Shown here piece after piece: positions 1 to 10,902 of a stretch of DNA of 64,000 nucleotides. Position numbers and translations under genes: made by a program. Under the pieces are notes generated by a model that had not been told where the DNA came from, did not search any database, and saw only the letters and a program-made list of their open reading frames with translations. This stretch comes from Cymbomonas tetramitiformis (lineage: Eukaryota; Chlorophyta; Pyramimonadophyceae; Pyramimonadales; Pyramimonadaceae), in contig LGRX02027843.1 in NCBI GenBank assembly GCA_001247695.2, positions 1-64,000 on the forward strand, in the 5' to 3' direction. How positions within the stretch are numbered: position 1 is the first letter of the stretch; every line of letters starts with the position of its first letter.

Positions 1-660
1 CCCAAATTTCAACTGAAATCGATTTTTTTGCCTGTTTCGGCCAGTTGTGGGCCTATTTTGGCGTTCTACGCCACTCCGCGCGTGTGGAGTGCACATATTC
101 GTGGAAATGAGGGTGATCACATATCACCTAAGCACTCTTGATGGGAATCGCAATTTGAAATTTTGGAAAAAAATATTTTTTGGCCCCAAATTTCAACAGA
201 AATCGATTTTTTTGCCTGTTTCGGCCTGTCGCGGGCCTATTTTGGCGATCTACGCCACTCCGCGCGTGTGGAGTGCACATATTCGTGGAAATGAGGATTT
301 TCACATATCACCTAAGCACTCCTAATGGGAATCGCAATTTGAAATTTTGGGGGAAAATATTTTTTTGGCCCAAATTTCAAGTTTTCAACAGAAATCGAAT
401 TTTTTTGCCTGTTTCGGCCTGTCGCGGGCCTGTTTTGGCGTTCTACGCCACTCCACGCGTGTGGAGTGCACATATTCGTGGAAATGAGGGTTTTCGCATA
501 TCGCCGGATGGATATCGCAATTTGAAATTTTGGGGGAAAATATTTTTTGGGCCAAATTTCAACAGAAATCGATTTTTTTGACTGTTTCGGCCTGTCGCGG
601 GCCTGTTTTGGCGTTTTACATGCACGTATTTTGTATACTCATGCGTGCGAAGTGTGCATA
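1..660 (+). repeat. Satellite array, ~185-bp monomer, left array
   Basis: Direct tandem repeat with a period of about 184-193 bp; the landmark GGCGTTCTACGCC and variants recur near 57, 241, 434 and 609. Each monomer holds an inverted pair around a GTGCACTCC / GGAGTGCAC core, a CGATTTTTTTGCCTGTTTC block and an AT-rich TTTGAAATTTTGG block. Short open frames run through it in several phases, but they repeat with the monomer and have no family features, so I do not call genes. The same monomer occurs in opposite orientation near 4990-6290. The window starts inside the array. Confidence 0.9.
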
Positions 661-788
661 TTCGTGGTCTTCAGGCATGTTTCAGTTGAAGATTGGGATT
701 TGCATACGAGTTGCCATCACGAGGGACACAAGCCCGGTCATTATCAAAACATGAATAAAATTTGTTATTTGGATAACAAATAGCTGGA

Positions 789-818
789 GCGCGGTGGAAG
801 CGTGGTGGGCCCATAACC
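789..818 (-). other. Primer-binding site matching half of initiator tRNA-Met
   Basis: Read on the plus strand this stretch matches the D-arm to anticodon-loop half of eukaryotic initiator tRNA-Met (core GTGGAAGCG, then GGGCCCATAACC with the CAT anticodon). On the minus strand it lies directly after the LTR at 819-977, where a retroelement primer-binding site belongs. Known biology: Drosophila copia primes from a 5' half of tRNA-iMet cut in the anticodon loop. Inferred: this family does the same. Confidence 0.65.
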
Positions 819-977
819 TACTTGAATATCCCGGCTCACGGATATCAGACAATCTTGGAACCAATATAGATAAATCGATTATGTTAAGAAAATAAACCCT
901 AAGCTAGATATACCCGGAACGGTCTCGGTGTCGGAACGGTCTCGGACCTAGCTACCTGTGACACTCGGTGTGTCACA
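819..977 (-). mobile_element. LTR (5'-type) of a gag-only/copia-like element, truncated element
   Basis: On the minus strand it begins TGTGACACACCGAGTGTCAC and is followed by the tRNA-iMet-half primer site. The start matches the LTRs at 22209-22392 and 36935-37117. The rest has diverged and carries a short tandem (GGAACGGTCTCGG twice). No partner LTR or gag is seen below 789; the satellite lies there, so the element looks truncated. The 3' LTR edge is approximate. Confidence 0.6.
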
Positions 978-1112
978 TCACGAACTTACGGGTCAATCTT
1001 CAGTCCAGTGTTGGCTACCTAGATATCTGTCATAGGAGGGGCATGCACCGGGACTCCCGGTCAGGGCTACCTATATAGATTTCAGCACTTCGAACAAGCG
1101 CCTTTTCAGGTT

Positions 1113-1640
1113 CTATGCATATCTAGTGGGGGCGGCGCATGCCAGGTCATAAAATGGGTCCCATGATTGCTGCGGTTGTGAGGACCACTCAGGCGGAAGC
1201 TGCCTTGACAAGGTTGCATTCAGCCTCATCGGCTGCCGTAAAGGCATCGTGACCACCTGCTCAGGTTCCTGCTGTTGCACCGCAAACGCATAACCTGGCA
1301 TGGCATCATGGGCCGCACGGCCGTGGGATGCCCGATAGGTCTGCGCATACGGGTCCAACCCCAACATCATGGGCGGGTACTGGGGGAGGGCGCGCCGGTG
1401 ATGTTGGGGAATGACGGTATCCGAGTCATAATAAGCCCCACCCATTACCCAGTCATATGTCATCTCCGGCGGAGCAGTTTCGCTAGGGGAGGTGGGCACG
1501 TGGAAGAGCGCAGGTCTTGACCTCTCCCTTGCAGCTGCAGACGGTGCTGCTGCGGTGGCAGCTGCAGGCGGTGCTGCTGCGGTGGCCGCTGCAGGTTGTG
1601 CTGCTGCGGTGGCCGCCACATGGCACCTGAGGGGGAGCAA
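1113..1640 (-). CDS. Hypothetical Ala/Gln-rich protein fragment
   Basis: Open frame of 175 codons, not recognised. Residues about 8-38 are an Ala-rich tract (AAATAAAP-type units) written by an imperfect GC-rich tandem repeat at 1530-1615. The rest is rich in Pro, Gln, Tyr and Met. There is no membrane segment or catalytic motif. It could be a low-complexity host exon or the tail of a retroelement ORF, and the first ATG is only a guess. The repeat alone could keep the frame open by chance. Confidence 0.2.
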   Translation of the reverse strand: MLPLRCHVAATAAAQPAAATAAAPPAAATAAAPSAAARERSRPALFHVPTSPSETAPPEMTYDWVMGGAYYDSDTVIPQHHRRALPQYPPMMLGLDPYAQTYRASHGRAAHDAMPGYAFAVQQQEPEQVVTMPLRQPMRLNATLSRQLPPEWSSQPQQSWDPFYDLACAAPTRYA

Positions 1641-2376
1641 AACAACTTCATTTAGGGTATTTGGGTGTGGCTTGAAAAATTCACAATGTATACTATTAAT
1701 GTTGATGCTTACAGTAAGTATTTGGATGTTGCTGGAAACAATGGTGATTTCCGTTTTTGCTAATTCGAGTTAGTTTGGTGTGAAACACATAGAATACTTG
1801 TGGGAGTGTAGGACGTTTACGATGGGGTTTGTGCGCGTATGCACTCTAAATGTGTGGTAAGTGTTATATCATGTGATATATGACGCCTACCGTTTGCATA
1901 TATGTTTAGGGAATATATCAGGTAGTACACAAACTCCTGGGAGTGTTGTAAGCTAAAATTGAATCACAGAATTCTAAGTTACGAAAAAGCGCTAACTGTT
2001 CCCAACAGCAAATATTTCTTAAGTAAACTCATCTATTTACACCTATCTCTACCGCCGATGTATATACATAACATAGTTCATATTAATACTTGTTTTGCTG
2101 CTTAACACGAGGGACCCAACTACACTTGGGGATCTATGATGCACACTGTTTACAACCCTCGGGTGATAGCAGATGAGCCCGCTGTTCAGGTCTAATGCAG
2201 TGTCCGATATCTAACTTTCACACGTGATGCACAAGAGGCAAGGCAACGGAAAAATACAAGCATATGTACGTGCTCCTGTGTGAGAAAGCATGAAGGCTTA
2301 GTGAGCCGCATATTGTGCACTTGCCGACGGAACCGACGGCTAATGTTAAAACGAACATAAACCGTCGGCTCCAGCA
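1641..2376. other. No gene recognised
   Basis: AT-rich, no long frames, no repeat structure beyond short runs. I see nothing to support a feature. Confidence 0.5.
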
Positions 2377-2712
2377 TCCCCCCTGAAACTGTTGGATCTT
2401 GAACTCCTGTAAACTGAGTGGGTTATACTCATACTACAGTCCCCAAAAAACGCCTGTTCAAATATACACTCCTTCCCTTACTGCGTATTGCATCCTGCAT
2501 CACACAGTCAGGGTTCTAACCGTACTGCCTGTAAAACGTACAGCGAACGGGATGCAGTGCTGCAGGCTGTTGTTGTGTGCAATAGATCTAGCTTCCTACC
2601 TGTGGCACTCGCATCCACGCTCCCCCCCCCACGGAACTGTTGGGATTTCAACCCAAGCTGAGTGGGGTTTACCCCAACACTCAGACTGCAGCCCCCAAAA
2701 CACCGTCTGAAG
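2377..2712 (+). repeat. Diverged direct duplication
   Basis: Two related segments, about 2380-2455 and 2620-2712. Each has a C-run, then an (A)ACTGTTGG core, an AGTGGGKTWTAC block and CCCCAAAA followed by CGYCTG. They are separated by unrelated sequence containing AGATCTAGC. This looks like an old duplication or the two ends of a degenerate element; no coding content. Confidence 0.45.
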
Positions 2713-3238
2713 TCAAGACGAAGTTAAGAAACAATATGCACACGCAAGCAAGTCTGCACCTTAGGCCCTAGTAAGGTAAACTTAAATGAATCACAGGCTG
2801 CAGCGGAGCTTGCGGCACCTTGAGAGGGATTTTTCCGACTCCGGGATTCATCATTTCCAGCCTCCGAAAAAAGAATAGTGAGGGTACCGCGAAAAAGCAA
2901 AAAGACAGCTGCTCAGCAGCACATACCAACCTGCGGGGAAAACATTTCGTTGGCATATCTTTGTGGGAGTTTTAAAAAACTGTCCAGGCAGATCTGCAGA
3001 CAGGAAAGCAAACCAGAGTTACAGGGGGAGCGAGCAGGGGTGATTAAACCCGAGGACCTTAAGATCCGCCAGAGAAATATTCTCTGAACGCGCTGCTCCC
3101 TTGAAGAGAAAACGTAAAACCCTTCCTGCTGGGTCAAACAAGCTTGTGACCGCGTTTAGTGTCAGGTGAGATGTGCAGTAAAGCGGTGCACCACAACAAT
3201 TCAACCCTGTGAGCAGAACATTACAGAAGTGCTTATTG

Positions 3239-4440
3239 CGCAGTGGCTCTCGTGTCGTTCGTTCAATTATAATGTGTCGGAGGAGGGCTCCGATATACAT
3301 TATCGCCCTCCCGATCATTCCATCCCTTGATCGTGTGGGCGAAACGTCATGACCATTCGAGCTTCCTGTGAGCAGGTATAGGTATCGGACTTTTGGCCTG
3401 ACATGCCTACGGTGTCGTGACGGAATTTCAATTAAATTATCTGATATGCATTATCGCCCTCCCGATCATCCCATCACCTAATCGTGGGTGCGATACATGC
3501 GCCACGTGAAACATGACATGTCCGGGGCGATAAATCATTACACGATCGAATCTTGAATCGAAATTTATGAATCGCCCGCACGATCGACGCATCAGTTGAT
3601 CGTGAGTGCGATACATGCGCCACGTGAAACATGACATGTCCGGGGCGATAAATCATTACACGATCGAATCTTGAATCGAAATTTATGAATCGCCCGCACG
3701 ATCGACGCATCAGTTGATCGTGAGTGCGATACACACGCCACGTGAAATATAACATGTCCGGGTGCGGATGAATCAAGAAATGGCGGATCGCCCCCACGAT
3801 CGAACCAGCGGCAACAGTCATTTCATCCTGGGGGCGATACTTACGCTACGTATACTTTTCCACGATCGACTAATCGACCGTATTCATATTCCTTTGCAGA
3901 AAATTAGTGCTTGCGAAGTGGCTCTCGTGTCGTTCGTTCAATTATAATGTGTCGGAGGAGGGCTCCGATATACATTATCGCCCTCCCGATCATCCCATCC
4001 CTTGATCGTGTGGGCGAAACGTCATGACCATTCGAGCTTCCTGTGAGCAGGTATCGGACTTTTGGCCTGACATGCCTACGGTGTCGTGACGGAATTTCAA
4101 TTAAAGTATCTGATATGCATTATCGCCCTCCCGATCATCCCATCACCTAATCGTGGGTGCGATACATGCGCCACGTGAAACATGACATGTCCGGGGCGAT
4201 AAATCATTACACGATCGAATCTTGAATCGAAATTTATGAATCGCCCGCACGATCGACGCATCAGTTGATCGTGAGTGCGATACACACGCCACGTGAAATA
4301 TAACATGTCCGGGTGCGGATGAATCAAGAAATGGCGGATCGCCCCCACGATCGAACCAGCGGCAACAGTCATTTCATCCTGGGGGCGATACTTACGCTAC
4401 GTATACTTTTCCACGATCGACTAATCGACTATTCATATTC
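3239..4440 (+). repeat. GATCG-rich segmental tandem duplication
   Basis: Two copies of one segment start at about 3243 and 3918 (shared landmark GTGGCTCTCGTGTCGTTCG) and end with the ACTAATCGAC block near 3880 and 4430. Copy 1 also holds an extra ~118-bp internal tandem unit (3525-3730) present once in copy 2. Each unit carries several partly palindromic sites of the type CGCCC-N-CACGATC / GATCGTG-N-GGGCGA. Frames repeat with the duplication and are not called as genes. Confidence 0.8.
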
Positions 4441-4989
4441 CTAAGGTATGTGGGTGTCCGTTCATTAAAAGTTCTGACATGCAAATATGTTTATTAAAGG
4501 CGTGCATTCGCCAGTAGATTCCTTACATGTCGTTTGCCGCTTTTGAGTGGCGTTTTTCGAAAAGGGATGCCTCTTCCTTCCGGTACCTTGTGGATGTATT
4601 GCCATGGCCCGTGAGCCTCGGCGACATGGCGCGCAACTTGCCTTTGGAGTTTCCTTTTGCACCAACGAATGTGATTCATGCAACATAACTAGCGGGGCAG
4701 ATCTCGCGAGTTCGTCGATAAATGGAATGTTTTAACTGGAAAACCGAGCACCGTGTTAAGAAAAGGCGCCTTGAAAAGCATGCGCGAAGGAGGGAAGCTC
4801 GCAGGGAAGTGACAATGACCAGACGCAAATACCGCGGTAAGGAGTCGTCTATAGGGTGTCCGATGCTGAGCACCAACGCATCCTAGGGTTGTTGAGAAGA
4901 AGTATAATCATCACCGCAGGATAGATCACTAGAATCTTAGAACCCAAACAACACCATGTTGAATAGCATTTGGTCTCGGCGTGCCGTGC
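4441..4989. other. No gene recognised
   Basis: Unique sequence between the GATCG duplication and the right satellite array. Several short frames on both strands, none with recognisable features. Confidence 0.45.
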
Positions 4990-6290
4990 TCCCGTGCATA
5001 ACGCCCGACAGGGCCCACGAATAATATACCAAAATAACAAGGATTTTGTAATCGATTTGGATAAATTTCAAATTGCGATTCCCATCAAAATTGCTTATGT
5101 GATACTTAAAGCCCCTCAATTCCACGAATATGTGCACTCCACACGCGCGGAGTGGCGTAGAACGCCAAAACAGGCCCGCACGAACAAGCCGGAAACAGGC
5201 AAAAAACGAGTTATGTTGAGATGTGGGCCAAAAAAATGTTTTTTCCAAAATTTCAAATTGCGATTCCCATCCGGAGTGCTCAGGTGATATGTGATCACCC
5301 TCATTTCCACGAATATGTGCACTCCGCACGCGCGGAGTGGCGTAGAACGCCAAAACAGGCCCGCGACTGGCCGAAACAGGCAAAAAAATCGATTTCTGTT
5401 AAAAGTTGGGCCAAAAAATTATTTCCCCCCAAAATTTCAAATTGCGATTCCCATCCGGAGTGCCTAGGTGATGTGTGAAAATCCTCATTTCCACGAATAT
5501 GTGCACTCCACACGCGCGGAGTGGCGTAGAACGCCAAAACAGGCCCACAACTGGCCGAAACAGGCAAAAAAATCGATTTCTGTTGAAATTTGGGCCAAAA
5601 AAATATTTTTTTCCAAAATTTCAAATTGCGATTCCCATTAGGAGTGCTTAGGTGATATGTGAAAATCCTCATTTCCACGAATATGTGCACTCCACACGCG
5701 CGGAGTGGCGTAGAACGCCAAAACAGGCCCGCAACTGGCCGAAACAGGCAAAAAAATCGATTTCTGTTGAAATTTGGGCCAAAAAAATATTTTTTTTCCA
5801 AAGTTTCAAATTGCGATTCCGATCAGGAGTGCTTAGGTGATATGTGAAAATCCTCATTTCCACGAATATGTGCACTCCACACGCGCCGAGTGGCGTAGAA
5901 CGCCAAAACGCCCGCGACAGGCCGACGAACAGGCAAAAAAAAAACGATTTCTGTTGAAATTTGGGCCAAAAAAATATTTTTTTCCAAAATTTCAAATTGC
6001 GATTCCCATCAGGAGTGCTTAGGTGATATGTGAAAACCCTCATTTCCACGAATATGCGCACTCCACACGCGCGGAGTGGCGTAGAACGCCAAAACAGGCC
6101 CGCGACAGGCCGAAACAGGCAAAAAATCGCGATTTTCGGCCGATTTGAGCCAAAAAAATATTTTTTTCCAAAATTTCAAATTGCGGTGACCATCGTGATT
6201 AATTACCTGACATATGAAACCCCTCAATTCCACGAATCGCTGCACTCCTCACCCGCGTAATGGAGTAGAAGGCCAAATCAAGCTAAAAAC
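4990..6290 (-). repeat. Satellite array, ~185-bp monomer, right array (inverted)
   Basis: About seven monomers of the satellite at 1-660, in reverse orientation. The landmark TGTGCACTCC falls near 5131, 5316, 5500, 5684 and 5869, with diverged forms near 6055 and 6238, giving spacings of 184-186 bp. Divergence rises at both edges, as expected for an array decaying from its ends. With the left array it forms a large inverted arrangement with about 4.3 kb between. Confidence 0.9.
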
Positions 6291-6671
6291 AACGGTTTTT
6301 CGGCGATTTCACCCTGAAAAAATATTTCTTTGGGAAAATGAAAAAAATTTGCATTTTTTAAATTCCTGCGATTCCACAGCGATTACATTACATCATAGAA
6401 ATATTCCATTATAGTTGTGACACATACTTAAGCCATTCTCACTCGTGCGACGGCTCTAATGGAGGCTCACTATACATGAGTTGGTGGTGCACATGCCCAT
6501 TTTGCATACATGTGATACACATGCTCACTCTCTTTCACACACACACACACACACACAATCATGGCCGAATGCTTTGATCCCCGGTGTGGGTACATAGTGC
6601 AATTGATCTTCTGCGGCTACGGTGTGCCAACGGAGTCGGTCCAAGGAAAAGCCACACTCATGCACGCGCAT
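6291..6671. other. No gene; (AC)n microsatellite at about 6536-6557
   Basis: AT-rich spacer with a run of AC dinucleotides. Nothing else supported. Confidence 0.6.
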
Positions 6672-6941
6672 AATTCAAGGTATGTCTTACGCGAGGTCGA
6701 CTTTACACAAAACTTCTGATTTTCTAGATCGTGATATATAAGCGATTTAAGTTTCCGCTTATGTATGGTTAAGTATGGGAGATAACTGAGCGGTATCGAC
6801 CATAACTTTTCAATGCCTGGGTCAATTGCATACCCGGAGTGCGCAATATGTTTAGATTGCTTTGAGCGACATGTTTATCGAATAAAAATATTTTCGGAAG
6901 TTTTGTGTAAAGTCGACCTTGCGTAAGACATACCTTGAATT
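6672..6941. mobile_element. Inverted-repeat element (MITE), copy A
   Basis: 270 bp bounded by nearly perfect terminal inverted repeats of about 45 bp (left starts AATTCAAGGTATGTCTTACG, right is its reverse complement). It is flanked by GCAT on both sides (6668-6671, 6942-6945), a possible 4-bp target duplication. It has no coding capacity. The termini and part of the interior (GTTATGGTCGAT block) match copy B at 44624-45325. The superfamily cannot be assigned safely. Confidence 0.8.
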
Positions 6942-6950
6942 GCATACTTG

Positions 6951-7065
6951 CACACGCATCCAAACACAAATCATACACACACACGCGCACACTCCCGACT
7001 GCAAGCGCACGCGCACACACACATTCTTGCCACTTTAACAATCGATATGCATGTTGCATGTAGCA
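6951..7065 (+). repeat. Direct repeat, copy 1 (with 9493-9612)
   Basis: About 115 bp of AC-rich sequence starting CACGCATCCAAACACAAATC and ending TGCATGTAGCATGCA, repeated in the same orientation at 9493-9612. An inverted match also exists between about 7383-7425 and 9857-9900 (CTTTGATTGGC / GCCAATCAAAG). Together these suggest the sister ends of a dispersed repeat. Non-coding. Confidence 0.7.
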
Positions 7066-7310
7066 TGCACACGTTGCCCGCTGACAAAAGCAGACCCACC
7101 ATCAATCCAGTGGATATGAGAAACATGCTTGTGGGAATAGATCAGGGCATGACTATATACCGCACCCACACATCCTAGCCAAAAAAGAAAGTGTGCAGCC
7201 ACGTTGGAAGCTCAGCCAATGTTACACTGCAAGTATATTATGAAAATATCACACGTTGGTGCTCGAGCGCACACCGTGAAATTCGAGAGGGAAATCGGCT
7301 GCATTGAAGT

Positions 7311-7480
7311 CCCCATATATATATATATATACAACGTTCTATATATACATGTGTGTGTGTGTGTGTGTGTTTGTATATATACGTCTAGCTTTGATTGGCA
7401 TGCGCATTAGCTCGTTCACTTTATTATGTGTGTGTATGTGTGTGTCGCGCGCGCGTGCGTGTGTGCTTAGTGCGTGTGCG
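7311..7480. repeat. Microsatellites (TA)n, (TG)n, mixed CG/TG
   Basis: Runs of TA at about 7314-7331, of TG at 7349-7371, and further GT/GC-rich runs to about 7490. They make small low-complexity frames that I do not call. Confidence 0.85.
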
Positions 7481-7490
7481 TGTGTGCATC

Positions 7491-8579
7491 AACGGGCGTA
7501 TGCACTCACAACGCACTCGCCGATATTCATCAATAATTTCGAGCACAAGCCGAGACAGTGACTGAGGCGGTGCTTGAGGCGAGCACTGCATAATCTGATG
7601 TCCATTGATACCCCTTGCACATGCATATAATTATTGTGCCCATCTTGAGCTGGCATTTGTGTTTTAGGACGAATAGCAAAGGGGGGCACGTTTGTAGCAC
7701 TGCGGCAGTTGGCATCTAGCACGCATGCATACTACTATGATCATCATATTAGTACTTTAAATTTTGACAATGTGAAAATCTCATTATGACTGCATGCTGC
7801 ACAAACTGTGCGCAAATAGTCTGATGCGTATATCGAATGCAATCTTTAACAATTACCCTTGCGAATAAAAAATGTCACATTATGCTAAGACGCAAATGAT
7901 TGGTTGTGTATGCGGATTATTATATGATTGTGCATGCGTAATTGTGTATCTAGCCGGAAAACGTGCGAATAAAGCATTATTTACTGATGCAGGCCCGAGT
8001 GAGTTCCAACACTACAACTGATAAAACGGAGAAGGAAGAAGGGAAAACACTTAGGGCAACTTAGCAAACGCAACATCTACACGCATCTTAAGCGACAGCG
8101 CGACCTGACGTAAGGGAGCGCGAAAACATCCCATCCCACAAGGCCTCCTGCAAGGCGCCCGTAGTAACGGGCTAACGTTTGCCAACGGCTGACGTTCAAG
8201 TCAAAAACAAAATACGAAACACGAGCGAAAAAACGCAAAAACAGCAAGGCCATCTTACATCTTACATCTAAAACTCAGGAGGCCAAAAGAAAATGAGGGA
8301 ACCACGCAAGGCCGTATCGCGACGCCAACCACCCAAGTACGGTAAGTCTAAGTAGTCCACCTCGTCAATAAAGGGGCAAGCAGGGCGCGAGCCAATCTCA
8401 GAATTATGGCGGAAGCGATACCCCACAACCCGACAGGCCCACATCTACCGAAACCTGCGCAAGGAACACAGATCTCTACGCCTGGGATACCAATTGTGCC
8501 TGGGGCACTATGCTACACACTCGTGGGTCAGGGCCACTCTGTATGTTATTTCACATGTCTTTTTGGTGTCTATTCTGCA
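7491..8579. other. No gene recognised
   Basis: Mixed sequence with short frames on both strands. None shows a domain, a signal or splice-supported continuation. Confidence 0.45.
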
Positions 8580-9215
8580 AAAGGCGGGTTAACCCGCCGT
8601 AACACGTTGTTACGGCGGGTTACCAATACCTAGGCATTTCTACGATATCGCGCGCGTAATTGACTCCGGGCAAAAACTAGGAACAACAGGCGTTTATAAA
8701 CCCTCAAAATTACCCAAAAAAAGTTGGCAGAACTCCAGACACTTTGGTCTGAGGATTGGTAATCGACTTCGGGCAAAAAGTAGGAACAACAGGCGTTTAT
8801 TAACCTTCAAAATTACCCCCAAAAAGGTTGGCGAACGCCACACATTTTGGGCCGAGGATTGGTCTATACCGATAGGGAAGTGCTCTAGATCGAAACTTAA
8901 GGTCACAACACATAAAACTTCCTTCAAATATTGTCACTTAGTGCCTTGGGACCACCACGTAGCCTACGCGGAGCAACAATAAACGAAGTTAGGGATTAAC
9001 CCGCCGTAATTTTCGGGCCAACCCGCCCTAACTTTGAACGCCATTTCAGCCCGGTATACCCATCCAAGTAGCAGAAATTAAAGTTTCCACACAAAAAACT
9101 AACTACAATCAACATTGCCAAGCATGGGTTTTATGCGATATCTCGAATTATTGTGGATATTAGAGTGCTCGAATATCGCTCTTAGGTATTGTTAACCCGC
9201 CCAAAAATTAGTAGA
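8580..9215. repeat. Palindrome cluster and ~100-bp tandem duplication
   Basis: At 8583-8598 lies a perfect 16-bp palindrome, GGCGGGTTAACCCGCC. Immediately after comes a 10-bp-arm hairpin, CCGCCGTAAC-loop-GTTACGGCGG. A segment of about 100 bp (landmark GGGCAAAAASTAGGAACAAC) is tandemly repeated at about 8665-8765 and 8765-8870. AACCCGCC motifs recur near 8998, 9030 and 9193. Non-coding; possibly the remains of a foldback-type element. Confidence 0.65.
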
Positions 9216-9492
9216 ATAGACATTGGGAGAGCTATGTAAAGGTACATATTTCTTTTTATATTATATCACTGGGTAAGTGCCAGATTTAGGTGCACGTCCG
9301 AAGACATTTTTCTTAGTTTTTAACAGCAGGCCGAGCTCTTCCCCCGTTCCTCCTATATGTGCATTTCTATCTCACACATGTCTCATGAGCATACTCGAGC
9401 TATCGGATCGCGGATCGATATCGAGTCGGGCCAGCACTCTACGGTACGGAGTCTCTATACTCCCCAAGTGCTTAAGGCATCGTGCCCCCTGG

Positions 9493-9612
9493 CACACGCA
9501 TCCAAACACAAATCATACACGCACACTCACACACTCGTGATTGCAAGCGCGCGCGCGCACGCACAATATTACCACTTTAACAATCAATATGCATGTCGCA
9601 TGTAGCATGCAT
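9493..9612 (+). repeat. Direct repeat, copy 2 (with 6951-7065)
   Basis: Second copy of the AC-rich ~115-bp repeat, ending in TGCATGTAGCATGCA. It differs by a handful of substitutions and a changed AC-run length. Confidence 0.7.
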
Positions 9613-9823
9613 ATAATTATGTATGTATATATGTATGTATTATGTTTATATACACCCTGCCACGCCACTTGCGGGAATGCGACGTGCGAACAAGGACACC
9701 AAAAACTATCTTGGGCTCTGTAAAACTTCACGGGACGGTATCAACCACCGCGGGGGGGGGATAACAATTAGATGTTCAACTCGACATACAATAATATATG
9801 TATTATGTGAATATATGTACACA

Positions 9824-9826
<3 letters not shown>

Positions 9827-9857
<31 letters not shown>
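9827..9857. repeat. (CT)n microsatellite
   Basis: Uninterrupted CT dinucleotides. It is followed by sequence inversely related to about 7383-7425. A poly-G run of nine lies at about 9750. Confidence 0.9.
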
Positions 9858-9863
<6 letters not shown>

Positions 9864-9899
9864 GAACGACCTGATATGCACGCCAATCAAAGCTAGCGC

Positions 9900-10280
9900 A
9901 CTACCATCTAAGCGGATAAGTGAGATAACGACGCAAGCACCAATATGGCGGGACCTTGCCTAGATTCCACTCACACACATCGTAAATAAATCATCATGCA
10001 TTACATCAAGACTCACAAGCATGAATCATCGATGTAGGGCATTTTAATTCACAACATCGTGTATAAATAATCGGATCAAGGAGAGAGTGTGGCATGCTCC
10101 ACGACGGCTCGCCACATCACGTACACATCACGTATATAACACCGCAAATATTACCAACATGAATTATGAATGGAAGCTAAATAACAAAAATGCACACACC
10201 GAGGTGCTCCCCACACAAAGCAAGTAATTGCACATAGCGTGGATGTCACTCCTTTCAGGTTTCAGCATATATGTCACTAC
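9900..10280. other. No gene recognised
   Basis: AT-rich spacer before the LTR at 10281; no supported feature. Confidence 0.5.
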
Positions 10281-10902
10281 TGTCAGGGTTATGGCCGATG
10301 ACATATGTGTCATACGTGTCATACATGTCATACATGTCATACCATGTCATGTCGTGTCTTGTCATATATTATAATGACAGACAGTCGTCAGTACGGTCGA
10401 CTATGACATGTACAGTCATACCATCTGTCATTCACTCACCTTGAGTGACACCTGTCATCGAGAGGCCAGGTTGTGGCATCGAGATGACAAAGCAAGATGA
10501 AGTCTTGAAGAACCAAAGTGTTCGGAGAAAACTCATCTTCGCTTCAAGCATGTTCTGAACAAGCATGCGATTATCATATGGCTTATTCGTTCAGCCGATA
10601 CTGATTGTTCAACCAATGCCTTGGGTTCACAACCAATTGTGGTGGCATCTATGAGATGCGGGGCATTGCGTAAATGAGGTAGCATTGAGCTACAGCAGTT
10701 ACTTCTGAAGAAGCACTGCACTCATACCCACACAGGCGCTGCGTGAGCTATTAACGTTCAATAACAGCCTCGCCTTATATCATATATCATTTCGCTTACT
10801 AGCGAAGCCCTAAGAGTGGTATTCTCTGACTCGTCAAGGCGACGAATTAAGGACGCATCAAGTGTGAGTGCAGTAGTAGAGATATCGAATTTTGTGTGCG
10901 CA
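10281..10902 (+). mobile_element. LTR of a Ty3/gypsy-type element, copy 1
   Basis: Starts TGTCAGGGTTATGG and ends just before GGTTGC, with terminal TG..CA; about 622 bp. The 5' part holds a cluster of TGTCAT/ATGACA motifs. The sequence is collinear with 62075-62783: same start, same TGTCATCGAGAG, GGGTTCACAACC and GACTCGTCAAGG / AACTCGTCAAGG blocks, same end. Reverse transcriptase coding sequence follows 580 bp later, so this is the 5' LTR. The exact 3' edge is inferred from the shared TG..CA|GGTTGC junction. Confidence 0.75.

Noticed and set aside
180..581. Open frames of 60-166 codons in the satellite arrays (also 5301-6061)
   Set aside because: They repeat with the ~185-bp monomer in several frames and have no protein features.
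1..660. CRISPR array
   Set aside because: Whole monomers repeat without unique spacers, and the DNA is eukaryotic. The same holds for the ~33-bp array at 13515-13698, whose units are contiguous.
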